From: Lachnospiraceae bacterium UBA3785
GTDB lineage: Bacteria > Bacillota > Clostridia > Lachnospirales > Lachnospiraceae
Length of the DNA: 13,227 bases
Reading direction: 5' to 3'
NCBI GenBank assembly: GCA_002369495.1
Contig: DFFD01000197.1
Span: 1-13,227 of the forward strand
Both the position numbers and the translations under genes were made by a program. The notes under the pieces are model-generated. The model worked only from the letters and a program-made list of their open reading frames with translations, searched no databases and was not told the DNA's origin. This document shows positions 7,417 to 13,227 of the stretch, one piece after another. Position 1 is the stretch's first letter, and every line of letters begins with the position of its first letter.

Positions 7417-7444
7417 TGTCTTCCCCGTTTCAATATTGTATGAT
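7416..7444 (+). promoter_or_regulatory. Predicted kinase promoter overlapping the HTH start codon
   Basis: TTGTCT (7416-7421), 17 bases, TATGAT (7439-7444), with a predicted start near 7451 and a leader of about 48 bases. Its -35 overlaps the start codon of the leftward HTH gene. Confidence 0.55.
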
Positions 7445-7463
7445 AGGTGTGAGTTGTGTATTT

Positions 7464-7492
7464 ATTGTACCATACACCGAAAATGAAAGAAA
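7464..7492 (-). promoter_or_regulatory. Predicted HTH-gene promoter within the kinase leader
   Basis: On the minus strand, extended -10 TGG-TACAAT (complement of 7464-7472) with a poor -35 (TTTCTT, complement of 7487-7492) 17 bases upstream. The start would be near 7457. A second TACAAT lies 29 bases further along (complement of 7435-7440), in a similar sequence context. Confidence 0.4.
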
Positions 7493-7498
7493 GACACC

Positions 7499-9607
7499 AT
7501 GACAGAACTCGAAAAACTATGTGAAGAGGCCCTCTTTGAGACTGTTCAGACCCTCGAGGACGGCCGCTCGATCGTGCGCGACAACGCATCCGGAAAGCTA
7601 TTCTATAAGAAGCGTCTTGCCGTCTTCGACACGAAGGTTTTTGACTGGCTGAAGGCCCACAAGAGCCGCTATGTCCCGAAGATCGAATCGTTCTGGCAGG
7701 ACGGGGACGAGCTGGTCGTTATTGAGGAGCTGATCCAGGGCGAAACGCTGGAGCAGATCCTCACGGACAGAGGCGACAGCCTGACTTTCGAAGAGCGCAT
7801 CCGCATCCTGACGGAGGTCTGCGACGGCCTGGCCTTCCTGCACAGCGCCGACCCGCCGATCATCCACAGGGACCTTAAGGCCTCCAACATCATGCTGACG
7901 GATGACGGTCTCGTCAAGATCATCGACTATGACGCCGCAAAACTCTACGTCGAGGGACAAACGCGCGACACGCAGCTGATCGGAACCCAGGGGATCGCCG
8001 CGCCCGAGCAGTACGGATTTGCCGCCTCGGACGTCCGGACGGACATCTATGCGCTCGGAAAGCTGCTGGAGCGGCTCCTTCCGGGAAATGCCGACGCCGC
8101 CCGCATCGTCTCCCGCGCGACCCGCATCGATCCCAAAAGGCGCTACAGCTCGGCCGCCCAGATCAGGGAGCCCATTCGCAGGATCCGCGAGAGGTCTTCC
8201 GGCCTCGACCGGGTGCTCGAGGAGCACACGCACTATGATGCGGCGAGCAGGAGGCAGCGGATTACGGCGAGGGTTTTCATTTTACTGGCCTGCGTATTGT
8301 TCGTCTGCTTCCTCGGTTTTGTATACAGGCAGCTTGTCATCGTGCCCCGCGAGCGCGAGGAACTGGTTATGGCGGCGCAGGAGGAACTGAGGGCGTCTGC
8401 CGATCGGCCGGGAGAGATCGCGGAGAAGAGCCGGCAGCTCCTTGACATGTGCGCCTACGAGAAGCTGGACCCTGATATGCAGAACACATTTCGTGAGATT
8501 GGGGTCAACTTTATGAAGAGCTGCACCTCGTTCAGCTCGGGAGTCCTTCAGGAGACCGGCTTGTACGTGAGTGAGGCGGGGCTCGGCTATCTTGATATGC
8601 TCCGCGAAAAAGGCGTCGACGAGGAGACGGTGAAGAGGATATCTCTCGGAGGCCAGCTTGCCTATGTCCTTGCAAAAGGAGAACCCGATAACGCCCTCGC
8701 GCTGCTTCCGAGCTTTAAGGGGCTGCCGGAGGAGGAGAGCGCGCGGGAAGATGCCTATGAGGCCTGCCGGGAGGCTGTGGAGGAGAAATTTGAGAGCTTT
8801 CGGGAGAATCCGGGTTACTCGAAAGTGACGGATGACTTTACATTTTTAGAGATGCTTAAGGATGCCGGATGGGAGGAAGCCGTAAGCTATGAGACCGCCC
8901 TCTACGAGGAGGCGCTTCAGATGGCGGAGACCAGGACCGGCGAGAATCAGTACAATCTTGCGGAACGCTATTACCGGATTCTGGCGGAGTATGAGGAGAG
9001 CTTGCCGCACGACGAGTCCCAGCCGGCCATCGCGGAGAGAATTAAGGAGAATCGCTACCGCGAGGCGGAGCACTTCGCCGAGATGGGCTCGTATGCGAAG
9101 GCGGCAGCGGCCCTCGAGGAGATTTCCGGCTACAGGGATGCGGATGCGAAGTGCCTGGAAATGAAATACAATCACTGTCTCTCCGTCTCCGGGGAGCCCG
9201 ACGATCAGGCGTATGCGTACATTGAGGAGCTCACTGCGGCGGGTTATCCGGGGGCGCAGGAGCTGCGCGGGGAGATGTGTAGCTGGCGTGCGCGCATCGA
9301 GACCGGCATAGCTCTCCTTGTCGGCTCTCAGCAGCAGGCCAGGATCCGCGCGACACTTGTCACCGGTCCGACGGAAGGCGCTACGCACGTCCGGTTTGAG
9401 ATCATCGACCTCGCCACCGGCCAGGTCGTCGTCGGGACGTCTGAAGAGGCCTGCAGGAGGGGAGAGAACACGAGCGTTTACTACACAGTGAACAGCTACA
9501 CGGAGAACATCTTCGAGAGGGACTATACCGTGAACGTCTACGCGGATGACGGGACACGGATCGGGACCTGGACCGGCCGGTTCCCGAAGGAGTTCCTGAG
9601 AGATTGA
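7499..9607 (+). CDS. Membrane Hanks-type serine/threonine kinase with extracellular TPR-like region
   Basis: A 702-residue protein. The cytoplasmic kinase domain spans about 15-235: candidate ATP lysine in FYKKRL (37/38), catalytic HRDLKASN at 123-130, metal-binding DYD at 143-145 in place of DFG, APEQYG at 168-173 and SDVRTDIYALG at 177-187. No GxGxxG loop is recognisable. One transmembrane helix lies at about 257-280. The outside part, 281-600, is charged and helical, with TPR-like segments such as YRDADAKCLEMKYNHCL near 545-561; the final 610-702 looks beta-rich and is not recognised. PASTA repeats, usual in PknB/PrkC, are absent. The start at 7499 has only a weak site (GAAAGA). It is divergent from an XRE-like regulator, which may be its target. 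A strong terminator follows 56 bases after the stop, so it is probably monocistronic. Confidence 0.9.
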   Translation: MTELEKLCEEALFETVQTLEDGRSIVRDNASGKLFYKKRLAVFDTKVFDWLKAHKSRYVPKIESFWQDGDELVVIEELIQGETLEQILTDRGDSLTFEERIRILTEVCDGLAFLHSADPPIIHRDLKASNIMLTDDGLVKIIDYDAAKLYVEGQTRDTQLIGTQGIAAPEQYGFAASDVRTDIYALGKLLERLLPGNADAARIVSRATRIDPKRRYSSAAQIREPIRRIRERSSGLDRVLEEHTHYDAASRRQRITARVFILLACVLFVCFLGFVYRQLVIVPREREELVMAAQEELRASADRPGEIAEKSRQLLDMCAYEKLDPDMQNTFREIGVNFMKSCTSFSSGVLQETGLYVSEAGLGYLDMLREKGVDEETVKRISLGGQLAYVLAKGEPDNALALLPSFKGLPEEESAREDAYEACREAVEEKFESFRENPGYSKVTDDFTFLEMLKDAGWEEAVSYETALYEEALQMAETRTGENQYNLAERYYRILAEYEESLPHDESQPAIAERIKENRYREAEHFAEMGSYAKAAAALEEISGYRDADAKCLEMKYNHCLSVSGEPDDQAYAYIEELTAAGYPGAQELRGEMCSWRARIETGIALLVGSQQQARIRATLVTGPTEGATHVRFEIIDLATGQVVVGTSEEACRRGENTSVYYTVNSYTENIFERDYTVNVYADDGTRIGTWTGRFPKEFLRD

Positions 9608-9616
9608 TGCCTTTCA

Positions 9617-9633
9617 GTGGGCTCCCAGCCCAC
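9617..9633. other. Short perfect hairpin after the kinase gene
   Basis: GTGGGCT (9617-9623) and AGCCCAC (9627-9633) form a 7-bp stem with a 3-base loop, ten bases after the kinase stop. There is no T-run, so it may protect the mRNA 3' end rather than terminate. Confidence 0.4.
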
Positions 9634-9662
9634 CAGGAAAAACCGAAAATACGTTAAAATGA

Positions 9663-9691
9663 GGCTGTCGCAGCGGTGCGGCAGCCTTTTT
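9663..9691 (+). terminator. Rho-independent terminator of the kinase gene
   Basis: GGCTGTCGCA (9663-9672) pairs with TGCGGCAGCC (9677-9686), with one G-T wobble and a 4-base loop, directly followed by T5. This is a textbook intrinsic terminator on the plus strand. Confidence 0.88.
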
Positions 9692-9910
9692 GTGCGGTAA
9701 AAAACTGTATTTTAGAGACATTGAGTCTGTGCACAGTATAATTTTAGCGTTCATCTTGCTTTATTCGAGGAAAAGTACTGTGCTGAAGAGAAAACAAGCT
9801 CCTGCACAGTACAGCCTGTCGAGCCCAGCTTTACGACGGTTGAGCAACATCGCCATTTTTGCATAAAAATAAAAGCGGGCCGTAACCTCCCGGGCAAAAT
9901 GAGCTCAATA
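9692..9910. other. Gene-free stretch with inverted repeat GTACTGTGC/GCACAGTAC
   Basis: Together with the terminator region this fills the 303-base gap after the kinase gene. No start codon with a ribosome binding site opens a credible frame. A perfect 9-bp inverted repeat (9775-9783 and 9804-9812, 20-base loop) is present, and GCACAGTA also occurs at 9731-9738, next to a TATAAT (9737-9742) that lacks a -35. No tRNA, rRNA or known RNA family is recognised. It may hold a small RNA or mobile-element remnant, but neither is shown. Confidence 0.45.
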
Positions 9911-10102
9911 TCAGACCTGTGCGCCGGAGATGCCTTCGCCCTGATGTACTGCCTGGCGATCCTGGATGTGCTTTTTCAGGACGAGGTTGATGTACTGGCT
10001 GAAGTTGCGGTCGTCGGACTCCGCCAGGTCGCGGATGTGCCGGATCACGTCCTCGTCGAGGGTGATGCTGACTTTGGTTTTGAGGGGCTTTTGTGTGTTC
10101 AT
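9911..10102 (-). CDS. Small ribbon-helix-helix DNA-binding protein
   Basis: A 63-residue protein with the ribbon-helix-helix (Arc/MetJ/CopG-like) layout: strand KVSITL at 10-15, helix A about 16-28 (DEDVIRHIRDLAE) and helix B about 34-46 (FSQYINLVLKKHI). Such proteins bind DNA as dimers of dimers and often serve as antitoxins or autoregulators. No toxin gene follows it in the same direction. It is divergent from the HEPN-like gene, and the shared 129-base region contains 10-bp direct repeats that suit an RHH operator. No Shine-Dalgarno sequence lies at a normal distance from ATG 10102; a TATAAT (complement of 10109-10114) ends only six bases upstream, so a leaderless transcript is possible. 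The C-terminal 15 residues are polar and unrecognised. Confidence 0.82.
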   Translation of the reverse strand: MNTQKPLKTKVSITLDEDVIRHIRDLAESDDRNFSQYINLVLKKHIQDRQAVHQGEGISGAQV

Positions 10103-10118
10103 GGGTTTATTATAAGCC

Positions 10119-10147
10119 TTGAAAAAATGGAGGGGAGATAGTAAGAT
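10119..10147 (+). promoter_or_regulatory. Predicted promoter for the HEPN-like gene
   Basis: TTGAAA (10119-10124), 17 bases, TAAGAT (10142-10147), with a predicted start near 10154. The -10 lies inside the first copy of the 10-bp direct repeat, so a protein bound there would block it. Confidence 0.5.
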
Positions 10148-10163
10148 AAAGTAAGATAAAGTA
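10141..10163. repeat. 10-bp tandem direct repeat, candidate operator
   Basis: GTAAGATAAA occurs twice in direct succession (10141-10150, 10151-10160) and a third copy begins (GTA, 10161-10163). The 10-bp period places the copies on one face of the helix, as is typical of RHH protein operators. It lies between the divergent RHH and HEPN-like genes and over the predicted -10 of the latter. Confidence 0.7.
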
Positions 10164-10172
10164 GTATCATTT

Positions 10173-10197
10173 AGCGGGAATGGGGTCCCGCTGTTTT
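10173..10197 (+). terminator. Terminator-like hairpin in the HEPN-gene leader
   Basis: AGCGGGA (10173-10179) pairs with TCCCGCT (10186-10192) across a 6-base loop, followed by GTTTT. If the promoter at 10119-10147 is used, this hairpin lies in the leader and could cause early termination. Confidence 0.45.
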
Positions 10198-10231
10198 GCG
10201 TAGAAGAAATTTGTTTATGGAGGTTGCTGTA

Positions 10232-10789
10232 ATGAGCGATAGCCCTAAAGAAATAACGTTAAAGAAAAAACAGGTAGCAATGCACCGGGATTTTTTTAAA
10301 AGAGCGGGACTTGCAATGAATAATGGATTTTACTTGGAAGCAATTTTTCTTGAGTACGCGGCAATAGAAAGCAGATTGGAAGTCATGCTTGGAGTACTGG
10401 GGTATCCGTGTCATAAAAACATTGATGCAAGGATAAGAGTCGGTGTCAATATTTCGGACAGGATCGAATGCTTAAGGGTTTGCAGAAATAAAAATCCAAT
10501 GATATTTGAAAAGTCTAAACTACCCGATAACTTTTTAACACCCAAAGGTACCTTGCAAAAATGGATTAAGGACAGAAATCAATATATACATGGGTTATAT
10601 AAAAATGCAGATGACTACCTTGTGAGAAAACAGGACTTCAAAAGAGTTGCAACGGATGGTTACGAATATTCGAGGTTACTTTATAACGAGGTGTTACGGT
10701 TGAGAAGACTGCAAAAGAGGGATCCGCAGCTGTTTGCGAATGCGGTTTGTGAGTGTAAAAATAAGGGGTGTGTTGCAGCGAAGAAGTAA
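10232..10789 (+). CDS. HEPN-like protein with R-x4-H motif
   Basis: A 185-residue, mostly helical, lysine-rich protein with no signal peptide or membrane segment. GGAGG at 10219-10223, eight bases ahead, sets ATG 10232 as the start; ATG 10217 and TTG 10196 in the same frame lack such a site. The early helical segment GFYLEAIFLEYAAIESRLEV and the later RNQYIHGLY (Arg115, His120) resemble HEPN domains, in which R-x4-6-H is the ribonuclease motif of many toxins and defence proteins. The exact RX4HXY form of HepT is not met, since Tyr is one residue later. The C-terminus carries three Cys (CECKNKGC). Base composition is much more A+T-rich than the genes before 9.6 kb, which suggests horizontal acquisition. 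Assignment to HEPN is by motif and helical pattern only; the protein could instead be an uncharacterised helical family. Confidence 0.75.
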   Translation: MSDSPKEITLKKKQVAMHRDFFKRAGLAMNNGFYLEAIFLEYAAIESRLEVMLGVLGYPCHKNIDARIRVGVNISDRIECLRVCRNKNPMIFEKSKLPDNFLTPKGTLQKWIKDRNQYIHGLYKNADDYLVRKQDFKRVATDGYEYSRLLYNEVLRLRRLQKRDPQLFANAVCECKNKGCVAAKK

Positions 10790-10857
10790 ACCAGAAATGA
10801 TAGGCGATAAAAGTAATAAAGGAAGTTGTCGTAAGAATTATTGTAGGCCTGATAACG

Positions 10858-10873
10858 GATTAAATTGTTAATC
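10858..10873. promoter_or_regulatory. Inverted repeat upstream of the surface-protein gene
   Basis: GATTAA (10858-10863), 4 bases, TTAATC (10868-10873): a perfect 16-bp dyad 30 bases ahead of the GTG start. It may be an operator or mRNA leader structure. A convincing sigma-70 promoter was not found in this 114-base gap. Confidence 0.35.
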
Positions 10874-10903
10874 ATGTAGTAAAAGAGAGTGGAGGATTTT
10901 TTG

Positions 10904-13227
10904 GTGAAAGCATTAATAAGAAATATCACGGTAGTATGTGCTATAGGTTTTGCTTTTTTAATTATGTGGGTGCTTCCAAAGTCTGTTCATGCCGCAGGAA
11001 CTACAACTACATATACGTTCAATGTCAATATGTTGAGTTCAGATTCTGATAAGGAGCGCATTGTAGAGGGAGCGGAGTTTGATAGGTTTATCAAGACATA
11101 CGGATCGGTCATCAAAAGATGGTCTTCACAGTATGGAGTCAGTTCAACTGAAGTTGGCAAAGCTGGTACCGGTGGCTTTATCTTTACCATATCCGGCGAG
11201 GCAGATGTTAAGATTGTGACCAGTTCGACCGGTGAATCTAACGAGTCGGCGGTGGCTCTCGTGGATGAGAAAGGCAATAAGAAGACCAATAAGCAGGGGA
11301 TTAGCGTTGTTGCCGGAACAGGAAAGACGGAGCTTACATATAAGGGACTTGCGAAGGGAACTTATAAGTTTATTTCTCCGGAAGATCCTTACAGAGGTCG
11401 CGGCGCCCGCGTATACGAGATTAAGATTACCGAGACCATCGGATCTACGTGTTGGGAAAGTATTGAAAAACCGTCGCTCGTGTCCGTTAATGTGAACGGC
11501 GCGGATATTATTATCAGGTACAGAATGCTGATTGGCTATAATGGTGCGGACCAAGTTATTCTTTCTCTGTATAATGCTGAAACTGGCGATGAACTTGAAA
11601 CAAAGACTTTTGAAGAGGAGGGGGGCGAAGGGACAGCGGTCTTTACACCGACAGTATCCGGAAAATACTTCTGCAGTATCAGAGCCGTGCGTGAAAATGA
11701 AGAAGATAAGGTTGGAATTAATTCGGCAACGATTGATTATTCGAAACGGCTCACAGCTCCGCTCACTTATGTCGAGCCGGAATATAGGGTTATTTCTGAT
11801 ACATTAGCGACAACTTCGAAGTATAAGCTGGAACTTTTCTCAAACGCAGATGGTACTGTATCTGTGATAGATATGGATGGAGAAATCATAGCGGAAAATC
11901 TCGCAATAATAGCAGGCGAAAAGCTTACGATTCCTATCACTTTACCAGAACTTGAAAATTCTTTTAAAATCATGATGGTCCCGAATAAGGATTTTAAGCC
12001 TCTCGGAGAGGGCTCGCTTTTGACTACTTACGAAGCCAGGGAAATCATTTTTAAAGTGACAAGAAAAGGAACAGTTGTTGGAGATGGTGTGACGGCTATT
12101 TACAATCATGATAATTTTGAAATTGTCTTTTACTCTGATGGAGGAACCTTATGGAATGATTGGAGGGAAAAGAGCGGATTAGCAGTTTCAAAATCAATAC
12201 GTGTCGCAGACAAAGGGAAAGTGTATCTCCCGGAAGATTCAAGCCGTCTCTTTGCTGGGGGCTACGAGAAAATAGATTTGAAGGGGTTTGATACATCACA
12301 TGCTGTAGATATGAGTTATATGTTTGCGAGTTGTAGCGTTGAAACGCTTGACTTGAGTCAATGGAATTTTTCAAATGTAACAAATGTTGCGCATATGTTC
12401 TCAAACTGCAGAGAGTTGACAGAACTTAACATGTGTAACTGTGATTTGTCAAGCGTTACAAATATGGAGAATATGCTGGAGCACTGTGTTAGTCTGCGCA
12501 CGCTAAATATGAAGGGAATTAACCTTTCAAATGTTACGAATATAAAATCAGTCTTCAGAGAAAATTGCTTAGCCCACATTGACCTGAGTAATGCCAATCT
12601 ATCAAGTGTTGAGAATATATCGTCGTTGTTCTACGATAGTTACAATCTGATTAGTGTTGATTTGAGTGGAGCGGATATGTCAAGTGTCAAAAATATGAGG
12701 TATATGTTCGCATGGTGCAGTCAGCTGACCACGCTGAAGCTAGATGCACTTAATATATCAAGCGTGACAGATATGAGTCATATGTTCGATGATTGTATTC
12801 ATTTGGCTACCCTTGACATGAGTGGGCTTGATACATCAAATGTGACGAATATGAGCGGAATGTTTTCTGGATGTAGGCAATTAGCCGCACTTGAGATGAG
12901 GGGATGGGACTTTTCAAGTGTTTCAACTATGGAAAATATGTTTTATGGGTGCGAAAACCTGGTAACACTGGGGCTAAATGATGTTAAAACGTCTAATATG
13001 ACAACAATGGACTACATGTTTTCCGGCTGTAGTGGGCTAAAAAACCTGAACCTAAGCTCGTTTGACACATCCAATGTTACATCTATGAAATCCATGTTCT
13101 CTAACTGTAGCGGGTTAACAGATTTGGATCTTAGTATGTTTGATACATTGAAGGTAACATCTACAGATTCCATGTTTTCCGGCTGCAGCGGATTAACGAA
13201 GCTGGATCTTAGTACGTTTAATACTTC
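10904..13227 (+). CDS. BspA-like DUF285 leucine-rich-repeat surface protein (3' end beyond window)
   Basis: An open frame of 774 codons that runs off the right edge. GTG 10904 is chosen because GGAGGA lies seven bases upstream; an in-frame TTG just before it is too close. Residues 1-30 form a signal peptide (KALIRN, hydrophobic core, cleavage after SVHA). Residues 31-410 are beta-rich and unrecognised. A lead-in with GTLWNDWR and SIRVADKGKVYLPEDSS then precedes the repeats from residue 463 on: twelve complete units of 25-26 residues with the pattern DTSNVTxMxxMFxxCxxLxxLDLSxF. This is the DUF285/BspA type of leucine-rich repeat found on adhesins of host-associated bacteria. The anchor, if any, lies beyond the window. 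Base composition is A+T-rich compared with the left part. A role in adhesion is inferred from the family. Confidence 0.92.
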   Translation, partial: MKALIRNITVVCAIGFAFLIMWVLPKSVHAAGTTTTYTFNVNMLSSDSDKERIVEGAEFDRFIKTYGSVIKRWSSQYGVSSTEVGKAGTGGFIFTISGEADVKIVTSSTGESNESAVALVDEKGNKKTNKQGISVVAGTGKTELTYKGLAKGTYKFISPEDPYRGRGARVYEIKITETIGSTCWESIEKPSLVSVNVNGADIIIRYRMLIGYNGADQVILSLYNAETGDELETKTFEEEGGEGTAVFTPTVSGKYFCSIRAVRENEEDKVGINSATIDYSKRLTAPLTYVEPEYRVISDTLATTSKYKLELFSNADGTVSVIDMDGEIIAENLAIIAGEKLTIPITLPELENSFKIMMVPNKDFKPLGEGSLLTTYEAREIIFKVTRKGTVVGDGVTAIYNHDNFEIVFYSDGGTLWNDWREKSGLAVSKSIRVADKGKVYLPEDSSRLFAGGYEKIDLKGFDTSHAVDMSYMFASCSVETLDLSQWNFSNVTNVAHMFSNCRELTELNMCNCDLSSVTNMENMLEHCVSLRTLNMKGINLSNVTNIKSVFRENCLAHIDLSNANLSSVENISSLFYDSYNLISVDLSGADMSSVKNMRYMFAWCSQLTTLKLDALNISSVTDMSHMFDDCIHLATLDMSGLDTSNVTNMSGMFSGCRQLAALEMRGWDFSSVSTMENMFYGCENLVTLGLNDVKTSNMTTMDYMFSGCSGLKNLNLSSFDTSNVTSMKSMFSNCSGLTDLDLSMFDTLKVTSTDSMFSGCSGLTKLDLSTFNT
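12290..13219 (+). repeat. Twelve DUF285 repeat units of 75-78 bp
   Basis: Unit starts are 12290, 12365, 12443, 12521, 12596, 12674, 12752, 12830, 12908, 12986, 13064 and 13142; a thirteenth begins at 13220. Units 1 and 4 have 25 codons, the others 26. The last three share more DNA identity (the ATGTTTTCCGGCTG segment recurs in the units starting at 12986 and 13142), pointing to recent duplication at the 3' side. Confidence 0.88.

Noticed and set aside
9742..9863. Short leftward frame of 37 codons in the gap after the kinase gene
   Set aside because: It starts in an A/T run without a ribosome binding site and has no recognisable features.
9850..9900. Possible terminator for the RHH gene in the T-rich stretch on the minus strand
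   Set aside because: The best stem is only about 4 bp (CGGG/CCCG) ahead of the T-run, too weak to call.
9899..10141. Rightward frame opposite the RHH gene
   Set aside because: The leftward protein has a clear RHH pattern; the rightward one overlaps it fully and lacks a start signal.
9692..10231. tRNA or phage/ICE attachment site at the composition boundary
   Set aside because: No tRNA-like cloverleaf, integrase gene or flanking direct repeat of useful length was seen within the window.
11144..11554. Leftward frames within the surface-protein gene
   Set aside because: The rightward frame is open from 10904 to the edge with a signal peptide and DUF285 repeats, so the reverse frames are shadows.
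12290..13219. Regular repeats considered as a CRISPR array
   Set aside because: The 75-78 bp period is in frame, the units are diverged and encode DUF285 repeats, and there are no identical repeats with unique spacers.

Overview
The window looks like a chromosomal segment from a Gram-positive anaerobe of the class Clostridia (Bacillota). The evidence is AGGAGG-type ribosome binding sites, a phosphotransacetylase plus butyrate-kinase-type pair for short-chain acyl phosphates, a Hanks-type kinase with one membrane span, a PASTA-like lipoprotein, and a BspA/DUF285 surface protein. Genus cannot be fixed from this stretch alone.

Positions 1-9.6 kb are visibly G+C-rich and read as ordinary chromosome. 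After the 3' end of a small membrane protein and a 69-bp perfect-ended palindrome comes a leftward cluster: butyrate-kinase family gene, then pta, then an M32 carboxypeptidase. A rightward Gfo/Idh/MocA oxidoreductase starts from a divergent promoter, followed by a lipoprotein with two PASTA-like repeats, a nested copy of the same palindrome family, and a UPF0173-type metallo-beta-lactamase-fold hydrolase. A divergent pair then consists of a small XRE-like DNA-binding protein (leftward) and a membrane serine/threonine kinase with a large extracellular part (rightward). Their predicted promoters overlap in about 80 bp.

From about 9.7 kb the sequence becomes A+T-rich and has accessory character. 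A gene-poor stretch with inverted repeats leads to a leftward 63-aa ribbon-helix-helix protein, divergent from a 185-aa protein carrying a HEPN-like R-x4-H motif. Two and a third copies of a 10-bp direct repeat lie in their shared promoter region. The window ends inside a large secreted protein with at least twelve 26-residue DUF285 leucine-rich repeats.

Two small regulatory modules look most worth attention. The first is the kinase/HTH divergent pair, where phospho-signalling could feed into the adjacent regulator. The second is the RHH/HEPN divergent pair, where the one-turn-spaced repeats look like an RHH operator placed over the HEPN promoter, a toxin-antitoxin-like layout. The GGGACGGTTC palindromes in three intergenic sites form a dispersed repeat family, probably doubling as terminators. 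Functional statements for both modules are inference from sequence and layout.
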